Of a stretch of 49,747 nt of DNA, positions 15,825-23,397 are shown in pieces. A program made the position numbers and the translations under genes. The notes beneath the pieces are model-generated. The model did not search any database. It was not told where the DNA came from and saw only the letters and a list, made by a program, of their open reading frames with translations. Origin of the DNA: Streptomyces adelaidensis (GTDB taxonomy: Bacteria > Actinomycetota > Actinomycetes > Streptomycetales > Streptomycetaceae); the NCBI RefSeq assembly GCF_016598475.1, contig NZ_JAEMUX010000067.1:1-49747 (forward strand), in the 5' to 3' direction. The stretch's first letter is position 1; the number at the start of each line of letters is the position of its first letter.

Positions 15825-17023
15825 CGCCGCTCACTCCCTTCCACAAGCTCCTCGCCCCTGCCGTACAGCCCATCCCGGAGCAGCCCCCGCAGCCGCTCCC
15901 AGCCGCGCTCGTAGACGAACGCCTCGGCGCCCCAGCGCAGCGCCGGCACGGTCACCACCAGTCCCGAGTCGTCCCGCTCCAGCACATGCACCTCGGCGAT
16001 CCGCCGCCGTCCTTCCCGGTCCCGTACGAGGTGCAGGACCACCGAGAGCGCGGCCGCCAACTGGCTGTGCAGCGCGGCCCGGTCGAGCCCGGCGGCCGTG
16101 CCGAGGGCCTCCAGGCGGGCCGGTACCTGCCCGGCGGCGTTGGCGTGGAGCGTTCCGCAGCCGCCCTCGTGGCCGGTGTTCAGGGCTGCCAGCAAAGACA
16201 CGACCTCAGGTCCCCGGACCTCGCCGACCACCAGCCGGTCCGGGCGCATCCGCAGCGCCTGCCGCACCAGCTCCCGCAGCTCGACGAGGCCCACGCCCTC
16301 CTGGTTGGCAGGCCTGCCCTCCAGCCGCACCACATGCGGATGGTCCGGCCGCAGCTCCGCGGAGTCCTCGGCCAGCACGATCCGCTCGCCGGGGTCGACC
16401 AGGCCGAGCAGGGCGCTCAGGAGCGTGGTCTTGCCGGTCCCGGTCCCGCCGCTGATGACATACGACAGCCGGGAGCGGATCAGTGCCCGCAGGATCCGGT
16501 CGCCGCCCGGTGGCACCGTGCCCGCCGCGGCCAGCTCGGCGAGGGTGAACGCCCGGGGCCGTACGACCCGCAGGGACAGGCAGGTGGAGCCGACGGCCAC
16601 CGGTGGCAGCACCGCGTGGAGCCGGGTGCCGTCGGGAAGCCGGGCGTCCACCCAGGGCCGGGCGTCGTCCAGCCGGCGCCCGGCGACGGCCGCCAGGCGC
16701 TGCGCGAGCCGCCGTACGGCCGCAGCGTCCGGGAAGGAGATCCCGGTCAGCTCCAGGCCGCCGCCCCGGTCCACCCACACCCGGTCCGGGGCCGACACCA
16801 GGACGTCGGTGACCGACGGGTCGGCGAGCAGTGGCTCCAGTGGTCCGCTGCCCACCAGCTCCGACCGCAGCCGCTCGGCCGCGCCGAGCACCTCGGCGTC
16901 CCCGAGCACCCGCCCCCGCTCACGCAGCGCCTGCGCGACCCGCGCGGGCGTCGGCTCCGCGCCGCTCTCGACGAGCCACTGCCGCACACCGTCCAGCAGC
17001 CCGTCGTCGGGCATCCCGTTCAT
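15821..17023 (-). CDS. tadA: TadA/CpaF secretion ATPase
   Basis: The 400-aa hexameric ATPase powers Tad pilus assembly in the cytoplasm. An N-terminal domain (about 1-130) precedes the RecA-like core. Walker A is GGTGTGKTT at 192-200, followed by an acidic box (IVLAEDSAELRP), Walker B (RLVVGEVRGPE) and a His box (GCGTLHAN). Length and motif order match CpaF/TadA of actinomycetes. The ATG overlaps the ssd stop (ATGA). Nothing suggests inactivation. Confidence 0.92.
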   Translation of the reverse strand: MNGMPDDGLLDGVRQWLVESGAEPTPARVAQALRERGRVLGDAEVLGAAERLRSELVGSGPLEPLLADPSVTDVLVSAPDRVWVDRGGGLELTGISFPDAAAVRRLAQRLAAVAGRRLDDARPWVDARLPDGTRLHAVLPPVAVGSTCLSLRVVRPRAFTLAELAAAGTVPPGGDRILRALIRSRLSYVISGGTGTGKTTLLSALLGLVDPGERIVLAEDSAELRPDHPHVVRLEGRPANQEGVGLVELRELVRQALRMRPDRLVVGEVRGPEVVSLLAALNTGHEGGCGTLHANAAGQVPARLEALGTAAGLDRAALHSQLAAALSVVLHLVRDREGRRRIAEVHVLERDDSGLVVTVPALRWGAEAFVYERGWERLRGLLRDGLYGRGEELVEGSERR

Positions 17024-18114
17024 CCGGTCTCACCCCCGACCGCGACGCGCTCCCAGAAGCCCTCACAGAACCGGGCGAGCGGCCCGCGCGGGGCGGCTCC
17101 CGGCGGTTTGCCCGCGTCCGGGAGCCCGGACTCGGCGGGTACTTCGCCCGCGAGGGGCAGGCCGAGAAGGCGGGCGATCTCGTGGTCGTCGAGGCCGGGC
17201 GCGTACGGGCCTCGGACAGCCACGCGGAGGTCGCGCAGGACCATGCCGAAGGCGGAGGCGACTCGGGAGGCGGCGGCGACGGCCCGCAGTTCGGCGGGGA
17301 CGACCAGGATGCCGAGGTCGAGCTGGGCCACGGCCTCGGCGACGCCTTCGTCGATGCGGCGCGGCAGGTCGACGACGACCGCACCACCGCGCCGCCTGCC
17401 CGCGGCGAGCACCGCGCGGACGGCCTGGGGCGGGACGGCGACGGCGTCGCCGCGGTCCCAGCTGAGGACACGCAGGGAGTGCAGTCGGGGCAGCGACTCC
17501 TCCAGGGCGCCGCCGCCGACCCGGCCGCGCGAAGCGGCGAAGGCCGGCCAGCGCAGTCCCTCGGCGCCCTCGCCGCCGAGGAGCACGTCGAGGCCGCCGC
17601 CCAGCGGATCGGCGTCCACGAGGAGCGTGCGCCTGCCCTGGCGGGCGGAGGTGACGGCGAGCGCACACGCCAGGGTGGACGCGCCGGCGCCGCCGCGGCC
17701 GCCGATCACACCGACGGTGAGCGCGGGCCTGCCGACCCCTTCGGCCACGTCGGCGATGCGGTCGACCAGCCACTGCTCGCCGTCCGGCAGCATCAGGACG
17801 TGGTCGGCGCCGATCTCCACGGCCCGCTGCCAGACCCCGGAGTCGTCCTGGTCCTTGCCCACGAGCACCACTCCGCGCCTGCGTGCGGCCCCGCGCAGCC
17901 GCCGCGCGGCGTCGTCCCCGACGAGTACGAGCGGCGCCGTCTCCCACCTGCCCCGGCCCTCCGGCACCCCGTGGTGGACCTCCGCTCTGGCGCCGGCGGC
18001 CGCGCACAGGCGCAGCAGATCGTCCAGCAGTTCCACGTCCTCGGTGACGATCAATGGCCTGCCCTGCCGCCCCTCGGCGGCGGACGGCCGGTCGTTGGTG
18101 ATGGCTCCCGCCAC
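17020..18114 (-). CDS. ssd: Ssd/TadZ-like MinD-family protein
   Basis: This 364-aa protein leads the Tad operon. An N-terminal receiver-like domain (LIVTEDVELLDDLLRLCAAA) is followed by a MinD/ParA-like domain with VGVIGGRGGAGASTLACALA, in which the P-loop lysine is replaced by alanine. It also has TLLVDADPLGGGLD and VVDLPRR segments. The family (Rv3660c, Streptomyces Ssd, TadZ/CpaE) places the Tad machine or acts at the septum; this copy may bind rather than hydrolyse ATP. The GTG start at 18114 is set by a GGAG about 6 bases upstream. A long hairpin at 18137-18192 lies in its leader, and the 6C RNA gene lies further upstream on the same strand. Confidence 0.85.
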   Translation of the reverse strand: MAGAITNDRPSAAEGRQGRPLIVTEDVELLDDLLRLCAAAGARAEVHHGVPEGRGRWETAPLVLVGDDAARRLRGAARRRGVVLVGKDQDDSGVWQRAVEIGADHVLMLPDGEQWLVDRIADVAEGVGRPALTVGVIGGRGGAGASTLACALAVTSARQGRRTLLVDADPLGGGLDVLLGGEGAEGLRWPAFAASRGRVGGGALEESLPRLHSLRVLSWDRGDAVAVPPQAVRAVLAAGRRRGGAVVVDLPRRIDEGVAEAVAQLDLGILVVPAELRAVAAASRVASAFGMVLRDLRVAVRGPYAPGLDDHEIARLLGLPLAGEVPAESGLPDAGKPPGAAPRGPLARFCEGFWERVAVGGETG

Positions 18115-18136
18115 GATCTCCAGCCCCCTTCGCTGT

Positions 18137-18192
18137 GTCCCGTGCGGGCGTCGCGTCGCGCCTTCCGGCGCTGCGCGACTCCCGCACGGGAC
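18137..18192 (-). promoter_or_regulatory. Long leader hairpin upstream of ssd
   Basis: Two 26-base arms (18137-18162, 18167-18192) pair at 23 of 26 positions around a TTCC loop, with the outer 12 bp perfect. It ends about 10 bases before the ssd Shine-Dalgarno. It could be an attenuator, a terminator guarding the operon from 6C read-through, or an operator. Confidence 0.6.
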
Positions 18193-18489
18193 CGAACGCC
18201 TGTGTTCAAGTCCTGTGTGAAGGTCCGGCAACCGGCCGCCATATGAGCGGTCGGCAGAATCCGGCCATACGCGTCCGAGAAACCGAAGCGGCCAGGAACT
18301 CGCCGCCGTCGGGACGCGCTGGAATCACGGTGCAGCGATCCCGGAAATCGTGTGGATCTTGGTCGATAACTGTGGACAACTCGATGGTTGTGAATATCGC
18401 CGTCACCCGACCAGGCGACTCCCGGGCGGCTCCCGGAGCGCAGCCCGACAGCTACGGACAGTGACGAATCCTGTAGTGGGGCAGAGAAA
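18193..18489. other. Intergenic between ssd leader and 6C RNA
   Basis: No gene seen. It should contain the tad operon promoter, with an AT-richer patch around 18340-18400, but I could not assign -35/-10 boxes. Confidence 0.35.
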
Positions 18490-18522
18490 AGCCCACGCCG
18501 ACGCCAAGGCGCCTCGCGGGCT
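18490..18522 (-). terminator. Second terminator after 6C RNA
   Basis: Read on the minus strand, a GC-rich hairpin (outer arms AGCCC/GGGCT, with inner GGCG/CGCC pairing) is followed directly by TTTTCTC. It is a classic intrinsic terminator about 15 bases beyond the first 6C terminator. Confidence 0.65.
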
Positions 18523-18536
18523 GGGGAGAGAAGGGG

Positions 18537-18625
18537 AAAACGCACCCGGACGTGCGACGACCCCCACCGGGGGGGAGAGTGGGGGTCGTCTCCACGGCCG
18601 ACTCGGGGGGGGAGGAGTCGGGCCG
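18537..18625 (-). ncRNA. 6C small RNA
   Basis: On the minus strand there are two stem-loops with C-rich loops. The first has a 7-bp stem CCGACTC/GAGTCGG (18598-18621) with loop CTCCCCCCCC. The second has a 12-bp stem (18556-18590) with loop TCTCCCCCCCG. A short hairpin and TTTT (18556-18537) end it. Two hairpins each with six or more loop cytosines define the actinobacterial 6C RNA (Rfam 6C; B11 in M. tuberculosis). Its place between ssd and the HAD gene matches M. tuberculosis (Rv3660c/Rv3661) and, as I recall, scr3559 of S. coelicolor. The C-loops are thought to pair with G-rich ribosome sites. The 5' end is approximate. Confidence 0.88.
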
Positions 18626-18724
18626 GGTTAGCACGGTCGCGAACGATCCGTGACTTCCATGGTGTACCCGAGAGGCCTCTCAGGCAAACCCACGCGCCCC
18701 ACACTAGCCCGAATGGTGGGCGCC

Positions 18725-18730
18725 TATGCT
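18725..18730 (+). promoter_or_regulatory. Candidate leaderless -10 box (HAD gene)
   Basis: TATGCT lies 7 bases before the GTG at 18738 and overlaps the alternative ATG. No clear -35 was seen. Confidence 0.4.
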
Positions 18731-18737
18731 CAGCCTC

Positions 18738-19550
18738 GTGGAAAACCACTCCTTGCCTCGCACAGCGGCCTTCTTTGACCTGGACAAGACGGTCATTGCG
18801 AAGTCGAGCACGCTCACGTTCAGCAAGTCGTTCTACCAAGGCGGCCTGATCAACCGCAGGGCCGCCTTGCGGACGGCATACATCCAGTTCGTGTTCCTCG
18901 CGGGCGGCGCCGACCACGATCAGATGGAACGGATGCGCAAGTATCTGTCCGCGCTCTGCCGGGGCTGGAACGTCCAACAAGTGAAGGACATCGTCGCCGA
19001 GACCCTTCACGATCTGATCGACCCGATCATCTACGACGAGGCCGCCTCCCTCATCGAGGAGCACCACATCGCCGGGCGGGACGTCGTCATCGTCTCCACC
19101 TCCGGCGCCGAGGTGGTCGAGCCGATCGGCGAACTCCTGGGCGCGGACCGCGTGGTGGCGACCCGGATGGTCGTCGGCGACGACGGCTGCTTCACCGGCG
19201 AGGTGGAGTACTACGCCTACGGCCCGACCAAGGCCGAGGCGATCCGGGAGCTGGCCGAGTCCGAGGAGTACGACCTCGCCGAATGCTTCGCGTACAGCGA
19301 CTCGGCGACGGACCTGCCGATGCTGGAGGCCGTAGGGCATCCCCATGTGGTGAATCCCGACCGGACGCTGCGCAGGGAGGCACTCGCGCGTGGGTGGCCC
19401 ATCCTCGACTTCCACCGTCCGGTGCGCCTCAAACAGCGACTGGCCGTACGGCCACGGCCCGCCCTCCTCGCGGCCGCCGCCATAGGAGCCGCGGCGGCCA
19501 CCGCGGGGCTCGTCTGGTATGCGAGCCGGCGCCGTATGGCGACCGCCTGA
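18738..19550 (+). CDS. HAD-IB family hydrolase
   Basis: The 270-aa protein (274 from the ATG at 18726) has HAD motif I FFDLDKTV, motif II VIVSTSG, a lysine in YGPTKAEA and motif IV AYSDSATDLPML. It belongs to the SerB-like HAD-IB group, Mg-dependent phosphatases acting on small phosphorylated substrates; the actual substrate is unknown. A C-terminal hydrophobic helix (LLAAAAIGAAAATAGLVWYA) with a basic end anchors it to the membrane. The GTG at 18738 is preferred because TATGCT, a good -10 box, lies at 18725-18730, giving a leaderless transcript. It is the counterpart of Rv3661 and divergent from ssd and the 6C RNA. Confidence 0.85.
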   Translation: MENHSLPRTAAFFDLDKTVIAKSSTLTFSKSFYQGGLINRRAALRTAYIQFVFLAGGADHDQMERMRKYLSALCRGWNVQQVKDIVAETLHDLIDPIIYDEAASLIEEHHIAGRDVVIVSTSGAEVVEPIGELLGADRVVATRMVVGDDGCFTGEVEYYAYGPTKAEAIRELAESEEYDLAECFAYSDSATDLPMLEAVGHPHVVNPDRTLRREALARGWPILDFHRPVRLKQRLAVRPRPALLAAAAIGAAAATAGLVWYASRRRMATA

Positions 19551-19905
19551 GCAAGTGGACGCCCGATTCGGACCCCTTTGAATATAAAAGTAAAGAAGTG
19601 CAGCCAGGGCTTCCGCTTGCTCCGGTCCTGGAGTAGAAAGGACTCAAGGCCCGCGAGACCAAAGGACATCCGAGAGGATCACCTTTAAAACTCATTTTGG
19701 CCCCACGGACCGAGCATGAACACTGGGCACCCACGCGACGTCGACCCGTCGATTACGGGCCAGCTGCACCAGGAACGGGCCACAGTTCCCGGCCTGATGG
19801 GCATATATCGAGGACGCTTGGTAACCGGGTGAACATGCCAGCGGCGGTACGAGTATTCGTACCGCCGCAACCCTTTTCCGGCCTCCGTCGCTCCCGCCTC
19901 CGTCG
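19551..19905. other. Intergenic, AT-richer, no firm gene
   Basis: The stretch 19556-19720 is AT-richer than its surroundings and contains an imperfect hairpin CCAGG/CCTGG (about 19603-19630). A 38-codon frame from ATG 19716 (MNTGHPRDVDPSITGQLHQE) has no clear ribosome site and is not claimed. A strong terminator hairpin at 19841-19868 closes the region. Confidence 0.35.
19841..19868. terminator. Bidirectional hairpin terminator
   Basis: A perfect 12-bp stem GCGGCGGTACGA/TCGTACCGCCGC with a GTAT loop, followed by a short T-rich run, lies between the convergent HAD and Fic-like genes. Confidence 0.8.
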
Positions 19906-20736
19906 CTACGCAGCTCCGCGCTGCAGCGCCTCGCACACCGCCGTCGACTCACGTGCGCCGAGCTCGATCGCCCGGCCGCAGTGGGCGATCCAGGCGGCCA
20001 TGCCGTCCGGGGTGCCGGAGACATAGCCGTCGAGAGCGGCGAGATAGGCGGCGCGGCCGAGTTCCCCGTGGCCGACCTCCGCCGGACAGACGGACTTGGG
20101 GTCGAGGCCGCTGCCGACCAGGACGATCCGCTCGGCCGCGCGCGCGACGAGGCCGTTGTCGAAGCCGAAGGGCCGCAGAGCGAGCAGTTCGCCGTGGACG
20201 ACGGCCGCGGTCACCAGGGCGGGCGCCGTACTGCCCTTGACGATCAGCTCCGACAGGCCGTCGAGGCGGCCCGCGACCTCGGCGGCGCCCGGCAGGGGCA
20301 GCTCGACGAGGGGCTCGTCGACGGCCTCGCCGTCCTGTCGGGGCCGTCCCACGCGCGCGTCGTCCCGGCCGGCCGCGACCAGATGCAGCCGGGCCAGCAC
20401 CCGAAGGGGTGACTGCCGCCAGATGGACAGCAGCTGGCCCGCCTCGGCGGTCAGCCGCAGCGCGGCACCCACGGTGCCGGCCTCGTCGTCGTTCCGGCCG
20501 CTGAAGTCGCTACGACGGCGCACCTCTTCGAGGGCCCAGTCGGCGCCGGACAGCGCCGCCGAGCCGCGGGCGCCGCGCAGGGCCGCCTCGGAGGTGACCG
20601 CGTTACTGCGGCGCCTCATGACGCGGTGGCCGTAGACCCGGTCCACGGCCTTGCGCACGGATTCCACGGACTCGGCCACGCCGGGAAGCTCTCCCAGGGC
20701 CGCGAGCGGATCGGCGGCCGCACCTGTCGTACTCAT
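19906..20736 (-). CDS. Fic/DOC-like protein, degenerate motif
   Basis: The 276-aa protein is mostly helical. Near residue 190 it has VHGELLALRPFGFDNGLVAR, which aligns with the Fic motif HPFx(D/E)GNGRxxR. The catalytic His is Arg and the GNGR part is DNGL, so AMP-transfer activity is unlikely if the match is real. Streptomycete relatives are often annotated as oxidoreductases, for which I see no cofactor motif. The ATG at 20736 sits in a perfect 20-bp palindrome. It is divergent from the CooC-like ATPase gene 100 bases away. Confidence 0.55.
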   Translation of the reverse strand: MSTTGAAADPLAALGELPGVAESVESVRKAVDRVYGHRVMRRRSNAVTSEAALRGARGSAALSGADWALEEVRRRSDFSGRNDDEAGTVGAALRLTAEAGQLLSIWRQSPLRVLARLHLVAAGRDDARVGRPRQDGEAVDEPLVELPLPGAAEVAGRLDGLSELIVKGSTAPALVTAAVVHGELLALRPFGFDNGLVARAAERIVLVGSGLDPKSVCPAEVGHGELGRAAYLAALDGYVSGTPDGMAAWIAHCGRAIELGARESTAVCEALQRGAA

Positions 20737-20745
20737 GAGTACGAC
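20726..20745. promoter_or_regulatory. Perfect palindrome over start codon
   Basis: A 20-bp perfect palindrome with half-site GTCGTACTCA covers the ATG of the Fic-like gene. It lies about 90 bases from the divergent ATPase gene. An operator for one or both genes is the simplest reading. Confidence 0.45.
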
Positions 20746-20822
20746 CCTAACTCGCACCGGCGTCGCCCCCTCGAAGGAGTGGTCTTGCACCGCCCCATGA
20801 GCACCCTTGGCGATCACCCCAC

Positions 20823-20828
20823 TACACT
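20823..20828 (+). promoter_or_regulatory. Candidate leaderless -10 box (ATPase gene)
   Basis: TACACT lies 8 bases before the ATG at 20837, and no Shine-Dalgarno is present. Confidence 0.4.
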
Positions 20829-20836
20829 TAGTGAAC

Positions 20837-21817
20837 ATGAAAATTGCTTTCGTTGGGAAGGGCGGGAGTGGCAAGACCACACTGTCCTCCCTGTTCATCC
20901 GCCATCTCGCCGTCTCCGGGGCACCGGTCGTCGCCATCGACGCCGACATCAACCAGCACCTGGGCGCCGCGCTCGGCCTCGACGAGTCGGAGGCCGCCGA
21001 GCTGCCCGCGATGGGCGACCGGCTCTCCCTGATCAAGAACCATCTGCGCGGCTCCAACCCGCGGATCACCTCCGCCGAGACGATGATCAAGACGACCCCG
21101 CCGGGCGAGGGCTCCCGGCTGGTACGGGTGTGCGAGCCCAACGCGATCTACGACGCCTGCGCCCGGCCGGTGGAACTCGACGGCGGGGCCGTCCGTTTGA
21201 TGGTGACCGGCCCCTTCACCGACGCCGACCTGGGGGTCGCCTGCTACCACTCCAAGACGGGAGCGGTGGAGCTGTTCCTGAACCACCTGACGGACAGCCG
21301 CGACGAGTACGTGGTGGTCGACATGACGGCCGGTTCGGACTCCTTCGCGTCCGGCATGTTCACCCGCTTCGACATGACCTTCCTCGTCGCCGAGCCGACC
21401 CGACGGGGCGTCTCCGTCTACCGCCAGTACAAGGAGTACGCCAGCGACTACGGCGTCGCGCTCAAGGTCGTCGGCAACAAGGTTCACAACAGCGACGACC
21501 TCGACTTCCTGCGCGCCGAGGTCGGGGACGACCTGCTGGTCACCATCGGGCACTCGGACTGGGTGCGCGCCCTGGAGAAGGGCCGCCCGCCCCGCTTCGA
21601 GCACCTGGAGGAGACCAATCGCCTCGCCCTGCGCACCCTTCACGACGCCGCGGACGCCACGTACGAGCTGCGTGACTGGGAGCGCTACACACGCCAGATG
21701 GTGCACTTCCACCTGAAGAACGCGACCAGTTGGGGCAATGAGCGGACCGGGGCCGACCTGGCCGCGCAGGTCGACCCCGAGTTCGTGCTCGCCGAGGAAG
21801 TCACGGCCGGCGTCTGA
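20837..21817 (+). CDS. CooC/ParA-like ATP-binding protein
   Basis: This 326-aa SIMIBI ATPase opens with a deviant Walker A, MKIAFVGKGGSGKTTLSSLF. It continues with VVAIDADINQHLGAALGL, a switch region DEYVVVDMTAGSDSFASGMF and FLVAEPTRRGVSVYRQYKEY. This is the CooC/ArsA/MinD-like layout, in which ATP-driven dimers load cofactors or move cargo. The cargo is unknown. The ATG at 20837 lies 8 bases after TACACT (20823-20828), so the mRNA may be leaderless. The gene ends 12 bases from a convergent lipoprotein gene. Confidence 0.8.
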   Translation: MKIAFVGKGGSGKTTLSSLFIRHLAVSGAPVVAIDADINQHLGAALGLDESEAAELPAMGDRLSLIKNHLRGSNPRITSAETMIKTTPPGEGSRLVRVCEPNAIYDACARPVELDGGAVRLMVTGPFTDADLGVACYHSKTGAVELFLNHLTDSRDEYVVVDMTAGSDSFASGMFTRFDMTFLVAEPTRRGVSVYRQYKEYASDYGVALKVVGNKVHNSDDLDFLRAEVGDDLLVTIGHSDWVRALEKGRPPRFEHLEETNRLALRTLHDAADATYELRDWERYTRQMVHFHLKNATSWGNERTGADLAAQVDPEFVLAEEVTAGV

Positions 21818-21829
21818 CCGCCGCTCCCC

Positions 21830-23134
21830 TCAGCCTTTAGGCTTGGCCGCCGGGGCTCCGGGAACGCCTTTCGGGGCCGGAGCCGGCCCGGCGGCGAGGA
21901 AGGCCTTCCAGCCCTTCTCCGGGGACTTGCCGACCTCGAGGGTGCTCAGCTTGTCCAGGACCCTCGGGTCCTGGGCGTCGAGCCAGTCGGCGAGCTGCCG
22001 GAACGACACACAGCGCACCTCGGCCTTGCCGCAGACCGCCTCGATGGTCTCTTCGACGGCGCGCATGTAGACGCCGCCGTTCCAGGACTCGAAGTGGTTG
22101 CCGATGATCAGGGGCGCGCGGTTGCCCTTGTAGGCGCGTTCGAAGCCCGCGAGTAGGCCGTCACGGAACTGGTCGCCCCAGCGCTCCCGCTTGGCCGGGG
22201 CGCCCGGACGGGCCCCGGACTGGTTCACATAGAAGTTGTAGTCCATGGTCAGCGTCTCGAAGTCGCGGCCGGGGACGGGGACGAGCTGCATCGACAGGTC
22301 CCACAGGCCCTCCTTCTTCTCGGGCCAGACCTGGTCCTTGACACCACTGGTGTCGTAGCGGAAGCCCAGGTCGCGGGCGGCCCGCATGAAGTTCTGCTGC
22401 CCCTCGAGACAGGGGGTGCGGGCGCCGATCAGCTCCTTGTCGTAGTCGAAGGGCAGGGGCTCGGCCTTCTCGGTCCCGGTGTTGGTCTTCCAGGACTTCA
22501 CGAACGCCTTGGCCTGGGCGATCTCGCTCTTCCACTCCTCCACCGACCACTCGCCCACGCCGCCGCCGCGGCCGCAGAAGTGGCCGTTGAAGTGGGTGCC
22601 GATCTCGTTGCCCTCCAGCCACGCGCCGCGCAGCTGGTCCGCGGTGTCCTTGATTCCGCGTACGTCGTTGAAGCCGATGTCCGAGCGGCCCGGTGAGTGC
22701 TGGGGCGGCCGGTACAGATCCCGCTTCTCCTCCGGCAGCATGTACACGCCGCTCAGGAAGTACGTCATCGTCGCGTCGTTGGCGCGGGCCACCTCGCGGA
22801 AGTGCGAGAAGAGCCGCTGACTGTCCTCCCCCGCGCCGTCCCAGGAGAAGACCACGAACTGCGGGGGTCTCTGACCGGGCTTCATCCGCTCGGGCCGGGG
22901 CAGATGCGGCTGCGCACCGGTGTAGGCGGTGGAGCCGTCGCCGATCGGCCGGACCACGGCCTTGGGCGGCGCCGGGATGCCCTTCTTCGCGGCGGGCGCG
23001 TCCTCCTTCTTCGTCTTGTCCGCGCCGGGTGAGCCAGCGGTTCGGGTCGGCTCACCGACCCCGCATCCGGCGAGCGCCGCGGCGCAGGTCGCGGCGAGCG
23101 TGACGCCGACGGCGATCCTCTGGGTGACGGCCAT
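21830..23134 (-). CDS. Lipoprotein, polysaccharide deacetylase-like
   Basis: The 434-aa protein starts with a lipoprotein signal (VTLAATCAAALAGC), so it is exported and anchored outside the membrane. A Pro/Lys/Ala linker follows. The main domain resembles NodB-type deacetylases: an early acidic motif VVFSWDGAGED in place of TFDDG, then GNEIGTHFNGHFCG in the position of the His pair, and later GARTPCLEGQ and YDTSGVKDQVWP. The family removes acetyl groups from cell-wall or surface polysaccharides; the substituted first motif leaves catalysis uncertain. It is transcribed toward the CooC-like gene and divergent from the SulP fusion. Confidence 0.75.
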   Translation of the reverse strand: MAVTQRIAVGVTLAATCAAALAGCGVGEPTRTAGSPGADKTKKEDAPAAKKGIPAPPKAVVRPIGDGSTAYTGAQPHLPRPERMKPGQRPPQFVVFSWDGAGEDSQRLFSHFREVARANDATMTYFLSGVYMLPEEKRDLYRPPQHSPGRSDIGFNDVRGIKDTADQLRGAWLEGNEIGTHFNGHFCGRGGGVGEWSVEEWKSEIAQAKAFVKSWKTNTGTEKAEPLPFDYDKELIGARTPCLEGQQNFMRAARDLGFRYDTSGVKDQVWPEKKEGLWDLSMQLVPVPGRDFETLTMDYNFYVNQSGARPGAPAKRERWGDQFRDGLLAGFERAYKGNRAPLIIGNHFESWNGGVYMRAVEETIEAVCGKAEVRCVSFRQLADWLDAQDPRVLDKLSTLEVGKSPEKGWKAFLAAGPAPAPKGVPGAPAAKPKG

Positions 23135-23397
23135 TTTCCGCCCACCTTCTTCCTTCGCTCAGGGGCAGAGTGGCCACGGTCACACAGAGTTTCGATCCCA
23201 ATTAGTACGACAAGCCGATGAAAAGACTATTCATCCTCATGAGTGATCCGATAACCCATTTGCCTCTAATGTCCTTGCATATCCTTTACTCTGCATTACG
23301 ATTCGTTTACTGAGCGTTGAGAAATCCCGCCATTGAACGCCGTGACCCACGGCCGCGAACCGACGCGACCGCGCAGCCCCGGAAGAGACGGGAGAAC

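Noticed and set aside
14614..18246. Very long plus-strand open frames opposite the Tad operon (up to 1123 codons)
   Set aside because: They are Arg/Pro/Ala-rich mirror frames of high-GC genes. The minus strand shows complete TadA/B/C and Ssd motifs and consistent overlaps.
19716..19832. 38-codon frame MNTGHPRDVDPSITGQLHQE...
   Set aside because: No Shine-Dalgarno or -10 box and no known relative; too short to claim.
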